64,000 nucleotides of DNA from Ideonella sp. MAG2 (GCA_004359425.1 PTEU01000001.1:553185-617184); one strand, 5' to 3'. Counted from the first letter of the stretch, positions 16,872-24,922 are shown. Numbers and translations are program-made. Notes: generated by a model not told the origin, from the sequence alone.

Positions 16872-17831
16872 ATGCTTTTGACCACCCTGACCCGTCGTGC
16901 CCTTGGGCTCGTCGCGGTGTGTACCTTGACCTGGCCGCTCGCCATCATGGCTGCCACGCCTGAGCCGGTGCCCCAACCCGAGTCGGGCCGCGTCGAGCGC
17001 CTGGCCAACGTGCGCTCTAAAGAGGTGGATGCCCGCCATGTGGATGTCTGGCTGCCCCAGAACTTTGACGCCCTGAAGGCCACCGGCCAGCGCTTCAATG
17101 TGCTTTACATGCACGACGGGCAAATGCTGTATGACGCCCGCACCACCTGGAACAAACAGGCCTGGAATGTCGACCGCACGATGAGCCGCTTGATGGCCGA
17201 CGGCCGCCTGCCGCCCACCCTGGTGGTGGGCGTGTGGAACAACGGCAAGTACCGGCACAGCGAGTACTTTCCGCAAAAGTATTTGGCGCACATGCGGCCC
17301 GAGGCGCGCGAGCTGCTGATCAGCAAAGGCCTGCAAAACAAGCCGCAGTCCGACGCCTACCTGCGCTTCTTGGTGAACGAACTCAAGCCCCTGATCGACG
17401 CGCGCTACCCCACCCACACAGGGCCTGAGCACACGGCGGTGATGGGCTCCAGCATGGGCGGCTTGATCTCCGTTTACGCCATGAACGAGTACCCGCAAGT
17501 CTTTGGCCGTGCGGCGGGTTTATCGACCCACTGGATCGGCGGCTTCGAGCCCAACTCGCACATGCCGCTGGCCGCTTATGTCTATCTGCGCGACCACCTC
17601 GCCGACCCCGCCACCCACCGCCTCTACCAAGACCACGGCACCACCGAGCTGGATGCGCTCTACGCGCCCTACCAAGTGTTTGTGAACCAGATCGTGCGCG
17701 ACCGCGGCTACACCGACAAAGGCCCTGCGGCCAACTTCATGTCCCGGGTGTTTGAAGGCACCGGCCACAACGAAAAGGCCTGGGCCGATCGGCTGGAGAT
17801 TCCGCTGCTGTTCATGTGGGGAGCACGCTGA
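16872..17831 (+). CDS. Secreted CE1-like alpha/beta-hydrolase esterase
   Basis: A 319-residue putative esterase. The signal peptide is about residues 1-27 (LGLVAVCTLTWPLAIMAAT). The catalytic serine is in the GSSMGG nucleophile elbow near residue 193, and a C-terminal histidine is in FEGTGHNEKAW. YMHDGQMLYD near 80 is typical of the esterase D/CE1 family, which removes acyl or feruloyl groups from polysaccharides. It starts 3 bases after the isomerase-like gene, and its stop overlaps the GH92 start (TGATG). A role in deacylating a glycan before mannosidase attack is inferred. Confidence 0.83.
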   Translation: MLLTTLTRRALGLVAVCTLTWPLAIMAATPEPVPQPESGRVERLANVRSKEVDARHVDVWLPQNFDALKATGQRFNVLYMHDGQMLYDARTTWNKQAWNVDRTMSRLMADGRLPPTLVVGVWNNGKYRHSEYFPQKYLAHMRPEARELLISKGLQNKPQSDAYLRFLVNELKPLIDARYPTHTGPEHTAVMGSSMGGLISVYAMNEYPQVFGRAAGLSTHWIGGFEPNSHMPLAAYVYLRDHLADPATHRLYQDHGTTELDALYAPYQVFVNQIVRDRGYTDKGPAANFMSRVFEGTGHNEKAWADRLEIPLLFMWGAR

Positions 17832-20251
17832 TGCGCACCCTGGTGTCTGGCTTAGCGGCTTGTTGGGCCGCCTGCGTGGGGCTGTGGGCGCTGCCGGTGC
17901 AGGCTGCGGCCCCCGACTTCACCCGCTTGGTGGACCCTTTTGTGGGCACCCAGGGCACGGGTCACACCTTTCCCGGTGCGGTGCTGCCCTTTGGCATGGT
18001 GGCACCCAGCCCCGACACCAACGACCGGGGCTGGAGCTACAGCGGCGGCTATCAGCATGCAGATGCGCGCATCCGTGGGTTTTCTAACACCCACATCAGC
18101 GGCGCGGGCATCCCGGAGCTGGGCGACCTGCTGCTGCAGCCCCGGCATGGCAGCGCCTGGACGGCGGCCACCACCGACTTCAGCCTGGCCAAAGACCGCG
18201 CCAGTGAACAAGCCAGCCCGGGCTATTACAAAGTGCGCCTGCCCCAAGGCCAAGTGACGGTGGAGCTGACGGCCACCCCCCGCGTGGCCTGGCACCGCTA
18301 CACCTTTGCGCACGGCGGCAAAGTGCAGGTGCTGGTGGACGGCCAACACGGCTTGAACTTTGTGATGGGCGAGCTGCCCGATGGCCGCCAGCCCGAGCGC
18401 GTGCGCGCCGTGGCCGACCATGCCGTGCGGGCAGAGCAGGGCGAGTGGCAGCTCACCGTGCACTCGCGCAATTGGGTGGAGCGCCAGGCCTCGGCCGCGC
18501 TGCGCTTTGACCACCCCATTCACAGCGTGATCGACCTGCCGCTGCGCCCCGGCGAGCGCGCCCCGCGCCAGGTCTTAACGTTCGACTTGAAGGGCGGCCG
18601 TGTGCTGCAGGCCCGCGTGGCTTTGTCTACCGTGGACGTGGCCGGCGCCTGGGCCAATATGGCGGCGGAGACTGCGACCAGGAGCGTGGGCGGCGGAAGG
18701 CATCGAAGCGAAACGGACGAAAACCGAGCGTCGCTGGGTAGCACCGACAAGCCCAGGGTTGGCCCCTGGGTGCAGGCGGTGATGCCTGGCGAAGCCGGTT
18801 TCTCGTCCGTTGCAGCCGATGCTCCTTCTGCCGACCACACTCCTAGTTTTGACGCTGTGCGCCAGCAGGCCAAAGCGGTTTGGAACGAGCACCTGGGCCG
18901 CATCCGCATCCCTCACGCCCCTGCCGCCCAGCAGCGCATCTTCTACACCGCGCTCTACCATGTGTTCATCCACCCCAGCGAGATTGCCGACGCCGACGGC
19001 CGCGTGCGCGGCCCGCGCGGCGAGGTCTTGCAAACCCGCAGCGGCCACTACTACAGCACCCTCTCGCTGTGGGACACCTTCCGCGCCGTCCACCCGCTGT
19101 TCACCCTGATCGCGCCGGAGCGGGTCGATGGCATGGTCCAAACCCTGTTGGACCACCACGCACAACAAGGCTACCTGCCGCTGTGGACGGCCTGGGGTCG
19201 CGAGACCCACACCATGATCGGCAACCCGGCCCTGCCTGTGATCGCCGACGCCATGGCCAAAGGTTTTAAAGGCTTTGACCACCGCGCCGCGCTGCAGGCC
19301 ATGGTCGAGACCAGCACTCGGCCCCGCCCCCAAGCGGCCGATTGGGCCCAGCGCGACTGGACCCTGCTGGAGCAATACGGCTATTTGCCCTTTGACAAAG
19401 AGCCGGGCGAGTCTGTCTCTAAAACCTTGGAGCTGGGCTATGGCGACGACGCCGTGGCCCGCGCCGCCGCGCTCTTGGGCGACACGGCCACGCAGCAGCG
19501 CTTTGCCGCCCGCGCCCAGGGCTATACGCAGTTGTGGGACGCCGACACCCAAGTCATGCGCGGCAAAGACAGCCAAGGCCGCTGGCGCCAGCCCTTCAAC
19601 CCCGACACGCCCACCTCGCCGCTCAACAACCCCGGCGACTACACCGAGGCCAATGCCTGGCAATACACCGTCACCCCCGCCCTGCACGACCCCGAAGGCC
19701 TGCGCCGCCTGATGGGCGGCCCGCAGGGCCTGGAGCGCTGGCTCGATGCCTACTTCAGCCGCCCAGCCGCCGGGGACAACAAACACCTGGGCCAAGAAGC
19801 CATGATCGGCCAAAACGCCCACGGCAACGAGCCCAGCCACCACAGCGCTTGGTTGTATGCCTACACCCCGGCCCCCTGGAAGGGGCATGCCCTGGTGCAG
19901 CGCATTGCCAAAAGCTTTTACCGCGAGGGCCCACGCGGCCTGGTCGGCAACGACGACTGCGGCCAAATGAGCGCCTGGCTGGTCTTCGCCACGCTGGGCC
20001 TTTACCCCGTCACCCCCGGCCAAGCCCACTACACCCTGGGCCTGCCCCTGGTGCGCCAAGCCATCCTCCAACTCGGCCCCACCAAGACCCTGACACTGAC
20101 CGCGCCGGCTGAAGCACTGGTGCCTGCTGTGCGCAGCCGCCCGCAGCGTGTGCGAGCGCAACTGGATGGAAGGCCTGTGGAGGCGCCTGAGCGCTTGTCT
20201 CATGCCGAGTTGGTGGCGGCGCGGAATTTGCGTTTTGGGGTGGGGAGGTGA
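17831..20251 (+). CDS. GH92 alpha-mannosidase with a 55-codon palindromic insertion
   Basis: An exported GH92 exo-mannosidase of about 806 residues; GH92 enzymes are Ca2+-dependent and inverting. The signal peptide ends near PVQA (residue 25). Family blocks are LVDPFVGTQGTGHTFPGAVLP near 30, LSLWDTFRAVHPLFTL near 410, TEANAWQYTVTP near 604 and the general-base region GNDDCGQMSAWLVF near 705. The start (ATG at 17831) shares a base with the esterase stop. Residues of about 284-338 (TRSVGGGRHRSETDEN... to ...SADHT) are foreign to the family and correspond exactly to an imperfect 165-base palindrome. The reading frame stays open. Activity may survive because the insert lies in a linker between the beta domain and the alpha/alpha barrel. 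Confidence 0.9.
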   Translation: MRTLVSGLAACWAACVGLWALPVQAAAPDFTRLVDPFVGTQGTGHTFPGAVLPFGMVAPSPDTNDRGWSYSGGYQHADARIRGFSNTHISGAGIPELGDLLLQPRHGSAWTAATTDFSLAKDRASEQASPGYYKVRLPQGQVTVELTATPRVAWHRYTFAHGGKVQVLVDGQHGLNFVMGELPDGRQPERVRAVADHAVRAEQGEWQLTVHSRNWVERQASAALRFDHPIHSVIDLPLRPGERAPRQVLTFDLKGGRVLQARVALSTVDVAGAWANMAAETATRSVGGGRHRSETDENRASLGSTDKPRVGPWVQAVMPGEAGFSSVAADAPSADHTPSFDAVRQQAKAVWNEHLGRIRIPHAPAAQQRIFYTALYHVFIHPSEIADADGRVRGPRGEVLQTRSGHYYSTLSLWDTFRAVHPLFTLIAPERVDGMVQTLLDHHAQQGYLPLWTAWGRETHTMIGNPALPVIADAMAKGFKGFDHRAALQAMVETSTRPRPQAADWAQRDWTLLEQYGYLPFDKEPGESVSKTLELGYGDDAVARAAALLGDTATQQRFAARAQGYTQLWDADTQVMRGKDSQGRWRQPFNPDTPTSPLNNPGDYTEANAWQYTVTPALHDPEGLRRLMGGPQGLERWLDAYFSRPAAGDNKHLGQEAMIGQNAHGNEPSHHSAWLYAYTPAPWKGHALVQRIAKSFYREGPRGLVGNDDCGQMSAWLVFATLGLYPVTPGQAHYTLGLPLVRQAILQLGPTKTLTLTAPAEALVPAVRSRPQRVRAQLDGRPVEAPERLSHAELVAARNLRFGVGR
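18680..18844. repeat. 165-base imperfect palindrome inserted in-frame in GH92
   Basis: The two halves are inverted copies. AGGAGcGTGGgCGGCgGAAGG at the left matches CCTTCTGCCGACCACACTCCT at the right, followed inward by AACGGACGA against TCGTCCGTT and CCCAGGG against CCCTGGG at the centre (near 18760). The length is 55 codons and neither strand-half carries an in-frame stop. It resembles a miniature inverted-repeat or REP-doublet element adapted to coding sequence. Confidence 0.75.
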
Positions 20252-20697
20252 TGAGGGCCTGCTGAAGTGAGCCAGGTTACACGCAGCAACCTGAACTGCC
20301 GGTTGCGGGGATGGCGTGAAGGCTCGCCACTGTGAGGAGAGAGGGGGTGCTGAAGAGCCCTCGTCGTGCGGGAAATCACTGCTCGGATGCCTCCAGAACA
20401 TGTCTCCACAGGCGTCCGCAGGGGGCTAAAGTGCTGGCAAGCCTTGCGCCAAAATGCTGATCTGTTAATGCTGCTGGCCCATCCGAAGACAAATGCAAAT
20501 CACCAACATTGACAGATGCTTAGGTGATCGTCTCTCAGTTTGTGCTGGGCGACCAAGCTTTTTCGGGCGACAGGCATTCGGAAAGAAGGGTTGACCGAAG
20601 TGCTGGAGCCCACATTCCGCAAGCGCGTTTTTACTCGGCCGCTCACAGAGAGCGGTTCTTTCTGTAGAAGTTGAGAGGTGACCGATCTCCAGCGCGC
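20252..20697. other. Non-coding stretch after the GH92 operon
   Basis: I see no gene here. Open frames on both strands lack ribosome binding sites and family features. Base composition falls toward the accessory region that follows. No clear terminator with a T run is visible after the GH92 stop. Confidence 0.5.
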
Positions 20698-20754
20698 GCA
20701 TAGCCTGTCATTCGATCGGACCGTCTACGGCGTCCGATCAATTTCACGTTAAGC
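20698..20754 (+). other. attC-like site 1 (ends GTTAAGC)
   Basis: A 57-base near-palindrome. Arms GATCGGAC and GTCCGATC pair perfectly around a 10-base loop, and the outer arms GCATAGCC and CACGTTAAGC pair imperfectly with an unpaired C near 20713. The right end GTTAAGC fits the integron core consensus GTTRRRY. It sits 3 bases before the CPCC gene. The left core is degenerate, so this is only an attC candidate. Confidence 0.45.
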
Positions 20755-20757
20755 AGC

Positions 20758-21027
20758 ATGACTCCAATCCGCGATCTTCCACTTCGATGCCCTTGCTGCG
20801 GCTTCAAGACGCTCAGCGAACGAGGCGACTATGAAATCTGCGCCGTATGCTTCTGGGAAGACGACGGGCAGGACGACGATGACGCAGATAAAGTGCTCGG
20901 CGGACCAAATGGGAGTTTGAGTCTTACAGTCGGTCGAGCCAACTATCGGGCGTTTGGCGCTTCTCGCAGGCTGGACCTTCCTCATGTCCGACCACCATTA
21001 CCCGAGGAGATGCCGGATGCGGTTTAA
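20758..21027 (+). CDS. CPCC-family cysteine-rich small protein
   Basis: An 89-residue protein with the signature LRCPCCGFKTL (residues 9-19) and a second cysteine pair in YEICAVCFWEDDGQDD, making a four-cysteine zinc-ribbon-like fold of the Cys_rich_CPCC family (Pfam PF14206). The function is unknown. Members often occur in integron cassettes and mobile islands. Its TAA stop lies inside the left end of the next attC-like spacer, as is common in gene cassettes. GC content is lower than in the flanking operons. Confidence 0.82.
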   Translation: MTPIRDLPLRCPCCGFKTLSERGDYEICAVCFWEDDGQDDDDADKVLGGPNGSLSLTVGRANYRAFGASRRLDLPHVRPPLPEEMPDAV

Positions 21028-21123
21028 CAGGTTCGTCGAATGGACCTACAACGGTGGTCCGCGTGATCGCCATTCATCAATGCTGAGTGCGCCGTTGCGG
21101 CCCATTCACGGCCAACGTGAACC
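21022..21123 (+). other. attC-like site 2
   Basis: About 100 bases starting GTTTAAC (fits RYYYAAC). The left arm (GTCGAATGGACC, CAACGG) pairs with the right arm (CCGTTG, GGCCCATTCAC), leaving an extrahelical C in GTCGAA. It is strongly similar to site 3; the first 23 bases after the core are identical. The right core (CGTGAACC) matches GTTRRRY poorly. Confidence 0.45.
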
Positions 21124-21126
21124 ACC

Positions 21127-21513
21127 ATGAAACGCATTGCTTGGCGATTCGTTGAAGTGTCCCTATTGGTGGCGCTATCTGCTTGCACTCTTGAAGTTCC
21201 AGATCCAATTGCCGGCACCGCAGAGCAGTATACAAATGGCGCACCGATCAAGACTTGGTCGCTTACTGAAACGCAGGCAAAGGCACTCTCTAACTGGTTT
21301 AAAAATTGCCCGACCGGTTGGTCCCCAAGCTCTACCAGCTATGTTCCCCGCTTGTTGGTCCGCTTGAAGCATGCAAATGGCAAAGCTTCATCTGTCAATG
21401 TCACGTCCCAGGGCTTGGTTGTCGTTGGCTTAGACGATGGCCAGTTCACGCAGAGTTTTGATGCAAAAGCGGTTGAGCAACTTATCGCGGCCATTGGAGC
21501 GAAAAGTGGTTAA
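21127..21513 (+). CDS. Small putative lipoprotein (cassette-like gene)
   Basis: 128 residues with a signal sequence ending in the lipobox LSAC (cysteine near residue 20), so probably a lipoprotein. The mature domain (PIAGTAEQYTNGAPIKTWSL, then NWFKNCPTGWSP) is not recognised. It stands between two attC-like spacers, and its TAA stop overlaps the left core of site 3. No operon partner is evident. Confidence 0.7.
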   Translation: MKRIAWRFVEVSLLVALSACTLEVPDPIAGTAEQYTNGAPIKTWSLTETQAKALSNWFKNCPTGWSPSSTSYVPRLLVRLKHANGKASSVNVTSQGLVVVGLDDGQFTQSFDAKAVEQLIAAIGAKSG

Positions 21514-21608
21514 CAGGTTCGTCGAATGGACCCACAACGGCGGCCAGCGTGGTCATCGTTCTTCAAAGTTGAGCGCGCCGTTGTGTCCGTTCACGGTTGA
21601 CGTCAGTC
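21508..21608 (+). other. attC-like site 3
   Basis: Starts GGTTAAC and shares the long block AACAGGTTCGTCGAATGGAC with site 2. Stems ACAACGGCG and CGCCGTTGT plus GAATGGAC and GTCCGTTC form an imperfect hairpin with an unpaired C. The right core is weak. It separates the lipoprotein gene from the phosphodiesterase gene. Confidence 0.45.
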
Positions 21609-21624
21609 CGCCCCCAAACACCCA

Positions 21625-22080
21625 ATGAAGCGTATCGGCCTGATCTCGGACACTCACGGACTGCTAAGGCCCGAAGTCGAAGCCTTTCTGCGTGGTAGTG
21701 ATCACATCATTCACGCTGGCGACATATGCGAGCAGCAGATCCTGGAGAGACTGAACACGCTTGCGCCGGTGACAGCCGTCCGGGGCAACAACGATAACGG
21801 TGCCTGGGCCAAACGGCTACCGATGACGCAGTTCTTTGAAGTCGAAGGAGCCTTCCTCTATGTGCTCCATGACTTGGCGGACCTCGACGTTGATCCTATC
21901 GCCGCTGGGGTGCGTGTCGTCGTGTCTGGACATTCCCACAAACCGAGCGTTGAGGAGCGTGACTCAGTCCTCTACGTGAACCCCGGAAGTCCAGGTCCAC
22001 GCAGGTTCAAACTTCCCATCGCTGCCGGAGAACTGATCATTCAGGGCGGCAAAGTATCGGCCCGCATCGTCGAGTTCTGA
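21625..22080 (+). CDS. YfcE/MJ0936-type metallophosphoesterase
   Basis: 151 residues with the complete calcineurin-like metal site: SDTHG at residues 8-12, HAGDIC near 30, RGNNDNG near 54, the LHD block near 87 and SGHSHKP near 105. YfcE-type enzymes hydrolyse phosphodiesters with Mn2+. It is the third small gene of the cassette-like series. No attC-like spacer follows it; the downstream 120 bases are unremarkable before the TGTCG cluster. Confidence 0.88.
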   Translation: MKRIGLISDTHGLLRPEVEAFLRGSDHIIHAGDICEQQILERLNTLAPVTAVRGNNDNGAWAKRLPMTQFFEVEGAFLYVLHDLADLDVDPIAAGVRVVVSGHSHKPSVEERDSVLYVNPGSPGPRRFKLPIAAGELIIQGGKVSARIVEF

Positions 22081-22200
22081 GCGAGGAGGTGCGGCCTATC
22101 CCTTCAAAGGCATCGCAGGCCAGTTCAACCAAACTCCCCACCTCTTCTTGCGGGATCATGCGCGCAATGGTCAGGCTCCAAAAACCAATAAGGTGTAGTA

Positions 22201-22309
22201 ACGACAAATAGAACTGTCGTAAAACATTTTATGCGACAAATAAAATCGCCATTCAGCGATTTTTGTGTCGTTAAAGTGGGTTTTACTGTCGCATAACAAG
22301 GGTGACACC
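22201..22309. repeat. Cluster of TGTCG/CGACA half-sites resembling a transposon end
   Basis: Within 110 AT-rich bases five pentamers recur with flanking similarity: aCGACAAATA (22201), CTGTCGT (22214), gCGACAAATA (22233), TGTCGTTA (22267) and TGTCGCAT (22287). A hairpin AAAATCG/CGATTTT lies between them. Multiple short sites of this type mark the ends of TniA/Tn7-like transposons. No transposase is present, so a solo end is only inferred. The rest of 22081-22466 holds no gene. Confidence 0.4.
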
Positions 22310-22466
22310 CAAACCAAGCAGGCGTCGGCAAGCATCTCGCCACACCCCCGGCCCGAGGCATGTCAGTTCACCCAGCCTGGCGATTGGCGGCCATGGCAAA
22401 CCCTGCTTGCCTGTCCCTGATCTTCCGCTAGCCTGTGTCTTTCTGTCGTTCAACCAAGAGTTCCGC

Positions 22467-23192
22467 ATGACACTGACCCGCCGCCAAAGTTTGAAGTCCG
22501 CCGCCGCTTTGATTGCCGCGCCGGCGTTGGTGAGCCCCTGGGCTCGCGCCCAGGACCGATTTCCGGCCCGGCCCATCAACTTGATCTGCCCTTGGCCTCC
22601 CGGCGGGAGTTCAGATGCCGTGGTGCGGGCCATTGCGGAGTCCTTGGGGCGTGCGCTCGGTGGTGCTGTCGTTACCGTTGAGAACAAGCCAGGCGCGGGT
22701 GGCACCTTGGGGGCATCGGCCATGCTCAATGCCAAGCCAGACGGCTACACGCTCACGCAGTTGCCGCTTGGTATCTACCGGCTGCCGCATATGCAAAAAA
22801 TGGCTTTTCATCCCGTCAATGACCTGACGCATATTGCCTGCCTGACGGGCTACACCTTTGGCATTGCTTGTGCGGCCGATGCCCCCTTCAAAACCGTCCG
22901 GGAGATGGTGGCGTGGGCCAAGGCCAATCCAGGCAAGCTGACCTATGGGCATACCGGGATCGGTACCACTCCGCACCTTGCATTTGAAGAGTTTGCCGAC
23001 AAGGCGGGCTTCAGCACCACCAGCATTCCCTACAAGGGGTCGGCGGAGATTCTGCAGGCGATTTTGGGTGGGCAGATACCGGTCATGAGTGGCACCACCG
23101 AGTTTGTGCCACATGTACAGTCCGGCAAGCTGCGGTTCTTGGCCACCCTGGGCACTGGCACCTCACCCCAAGCTGCTCAACCCCATCGTTGA
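22467..23192 (+). pseudogene. Bug/TctC solute-binding protein gene, 3'-truncated
   Basis: The first 230 codons are a normal TctC protein: signal MTLTRRQSLKSAAALIAAP with ARAQ cleavage, WPPGGSSDAVVRAIAE, NKPGAGGTLGASAML, IPYKGSAEILQAILGGQIP. After SGKLRFLATLG the coding sequence runs into a foreign segment copied from a downstream NAD(P)-binding gene and stops. About 75 C-terminal residues, including part of the second lobe, are missing. The start has AAGAG about 6 bases upstream. The product is probably non-functional. Confidence 0.8.
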
Positions 23193-23420
23193 CTTCAAAG
23201 CGCTGCCGCAGGCTGACTGGTGGGTTGCGGATGCGGTGCTGTTCTACGTGGGTGTCACGCTGCAGCAGGCAGGCTCATCCGCTGCATTTCGCGAAGTAGA
23301 AGACGACCAGTGCTCGTGGCTGCGCGCTTGGCGCGCGCATCGGGCACACCCGCCTTTGCATTGAACTCCTAGTTGGGTGCTGCAGCGGCCAGCCGCGACC
23401 TGATATTGCGTGCATGGTTC
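23155..23420 (+). pseudogene. Degenerate fragment of an NAD(P)-binding protein gene
   Basis: Homologous to 25036-25300 in the intact gene at 24919-25560. The first 70 bases (23155-23224) are identical to 25036-25105. The remainder is only about 70-75% similar and carries stops and indels. The sharp step from perfect to diverged identity suggests recent conversion of an old duplicate by the intact copy. It lies exactly where tctC is truncated. Confidence 0.8.
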
Positions 23421-23500
23421 ACAACATCGATAAGCTGTCCAACGCCAAGTTCGGGCAAATGAGGATGCTATGAAGCCTGTCAGGGGTGCAGAATCAGCTC

Positions 23501-23551
23501 ACTCAAAGCACTCAAAGCACTCAAAGCACTCAAAGCACTCAAAGCACTCAA
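23501..23551 (+). repeat. 9-base tandem repeat (ACTCAAAGC, five copies plus a partial)
   Basis: Five perfect copies of ACTCAAAGC run from 23501 to 23545, followed by a partial copy. Read from an upstream ATG at 23470 they would encode serial Ser-Lys-His. Copy number is likely variable by slippage. It lies upstream of the preferred start of the next gene. Confidence 0.85.
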
Positions 23552-23673
23552 GTGCGATTTCAACGCCCGCCACGCCCGAGCCTCACCGCTTTCGAGTTGC
23601 CAATGACCTCGTGTTGCTCGCCGAGACTCAGACCAGAAAGTTGGGCATTTTGACAGCCTGGTTAGGCGTCACG

Positions 23674-24300
23674 ATGACTCGAAGACTCCTGCATTGCACA
23701 GTCGTTGCGTTCACCATTGCCGCATCTCCTGGCTGCCGAGCAGGCTCCTGCAGTGGTGCTCTTTCAGAAGGGAATCAAAGGAGCTTCGGAACTAACTGTC
23801 GATGTGGCCAAGAACTCAATGGAGTCAAAGTCACCCTTCCCCCCGGGCTGACTTTGGCCGCGACATGTGGCCTGGTTGACGATGACTCGTTCCGATCCAT
23901 TCCCGTTGGTTCAACAGTCAGCATTGATCACTCTCGCCCCCGAGTTGCAGGAACGTTGATCTTCAGCGGCACACTGCGCATAAAAGGCGTCCTAGTCCAC
24001 TATAAGTATGCAGGCGGAGGAGATGACGAACTTTGGTTGATTCCATCCGTCAAGTTTGCCCTCCCGAGGTCCTCGCAGGTAAGACCGTACTTTGAACACA
24101 TTCAGATCTCGCCCGAGAAGCTTGGCGGATTCTCGACAATTGGGTTTTCAGCGAAAGCCCAGGAACTTCATTGCGTATACAAGAAGGTGACCGTCAACAT
24201 TCGTGATTTGGAACTTTTCATAGCGGACACCGATGCAGCGGGGCTTCGCCCTATCCGTGCGACTCTAGAGAACGCTGGCCCTCTTGTCCGTTGCGGATGA
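23674..24300 (+). CDS. Secreted protein of unknown function
   Basis: About 208 residues from the preferred start MTRRLLHCTVVAFTIAASPG, a signal-peptide-like N-terminus. Several cysteines follow (CRAGSCSG, NCRCGQ, ATCGLVDD), and a beta-rich body includes RVAGTLIFSGTLRIKGVLV. A longer in-frame start at 23470 would add 68 residues including the Ser-Lys-His repeats, but then the hydrophobic segment would be internal. I do not recognise the family. Codon use is less GC-biased than in the flanking operons, consistent with acquisition. Confidence 0.6.
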   Translation: MTRRLLHCTVVAFTIAASPGCRAGSCSGALSEGNQRSFGTNCRCGQELNGVKVTLPPGLTLAATCGLVDDDSFRSIPVGSTVSIDHSRPRVAGTLIFSGTLRIKGVLVHYKYAGGGDDELWLIPSVKFALPRSSQVRPYFEHIQISPEKLGGFSTIGFSAKAQELHCVYKKVTVNIRDLELFIADTDAAGLRPIRATLENAGPLVRCG

Positions 24301-24535
24301 CGCCTCACAAGGTGATGGTCACCGACTTCCGGAGTACTGGTCGAAACGTCTGCAGCGAAGCCAAGTTCAAGGTGATGGTGGTGCAGATCATCGAGTCATT
24401 GGGGTTGTGCGATAAATTGGGTCCGACACACTCGAGACTCGGTACTCCAGCTCGCGATGCCATGCGCCTTGGCCAGCCAACTTGGCCGCAGGTCATATCA
24501 AATCAAGTCACTTTTTCCTTCGGCTGGAGCCCACC

Positions 24536-24922
24536 ATGATCGACCACACCGGCGTCAACGTCTGCGACTTTGCCAAGAGCAAGGCCTTCTACACCCAGGC
24601 CCTGGCACCCATCGGCTACAGCCTCTTGGCCGACATTCCCGCCAGCGTGACGGGCCACACCGATGTGGCCGGTTTTGGCGTGGCACCCAAGCCCGACTTT
24701 TGGGTCAGCCAAGGCACACCCAACCACCCGCCCATCCATGTGGCGTTTCAAGTGGCCACGCGTGCCGAGGTCAACGCCTTCTATGCCGCCGCCCTGGCCG
24801 CCGGCGGGCGCGACAATGGCGGCCCCGGCCTTCGCCCGCACTACCACCCGCACTACTGGGGCGCTTTTGTGCTGGACCCGGACGGCCACAACATCGAGGC
24901 CGTGTGCCACGCGCCGGAATGA
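24536..24922 (+). CDS. VOC-family (glyoxalase/bleomycin-resistance-like) protein
   Basis: A 128-residue single-domain vicinal-oxygen-chelate protein. It begins MIDHTGVNVCDFAKSKAFY, the first beta strand with a metal-ligand His, and ends GAFVLDPDGHNIEAVCH with the conserved Glu. GGAG lies 6 bases before the ATG. Such proteins are often annotated as lactoylglutathione lyase-like; the substrate is unknown. Its TGA overlaps the ATG of the next gene (ATGA), so the pair is co-translated. Confidence 0.88.
   Translation: MIDHTGVNVCDFAKSKAFYTQALAPIGYSLLADIPASVTGHTDVAGFGVAPKPDFWVSQGTPNHPPIHVAFQVATRAEVNAFYAAALAAGGRDNGGPGLRPHYHPHYWGAFVLDPDGHNIEAVCHAPE

Noticed and set aside
15870-17498. A 542-codon minus-strand frame opposite the isomerase and esterase genes
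   Set aside because: Antisense shadow of GC-rich coding DNA; its composition (Gly/His/Gln-rich) is typical of spurious frames.
18575-20401. A 608-codon open frame on the minus strand opposite the GH92 gene
   Set aside because: It lies entirely antisense to a well-supported GH92 enzyme, has no ribosome binding site or family motif and reflects high GC at third codon positions.
20465-20701. A 78-codon minus-strand frame in the gap after GH92
   Set aside because: No homology signal or start context; the composition looks random.
23501-23551. Direct repeats as a CRISPR array
   Set aside because: The 9-base units are contiguous without spacers; this is a microsatellite.
24291-24539. An 82-codon plus-strand frame between the secreted protein and VOC genes
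   Set aside because: No ribosome binding site, no recognisable features, and it overlaps both neighbours.
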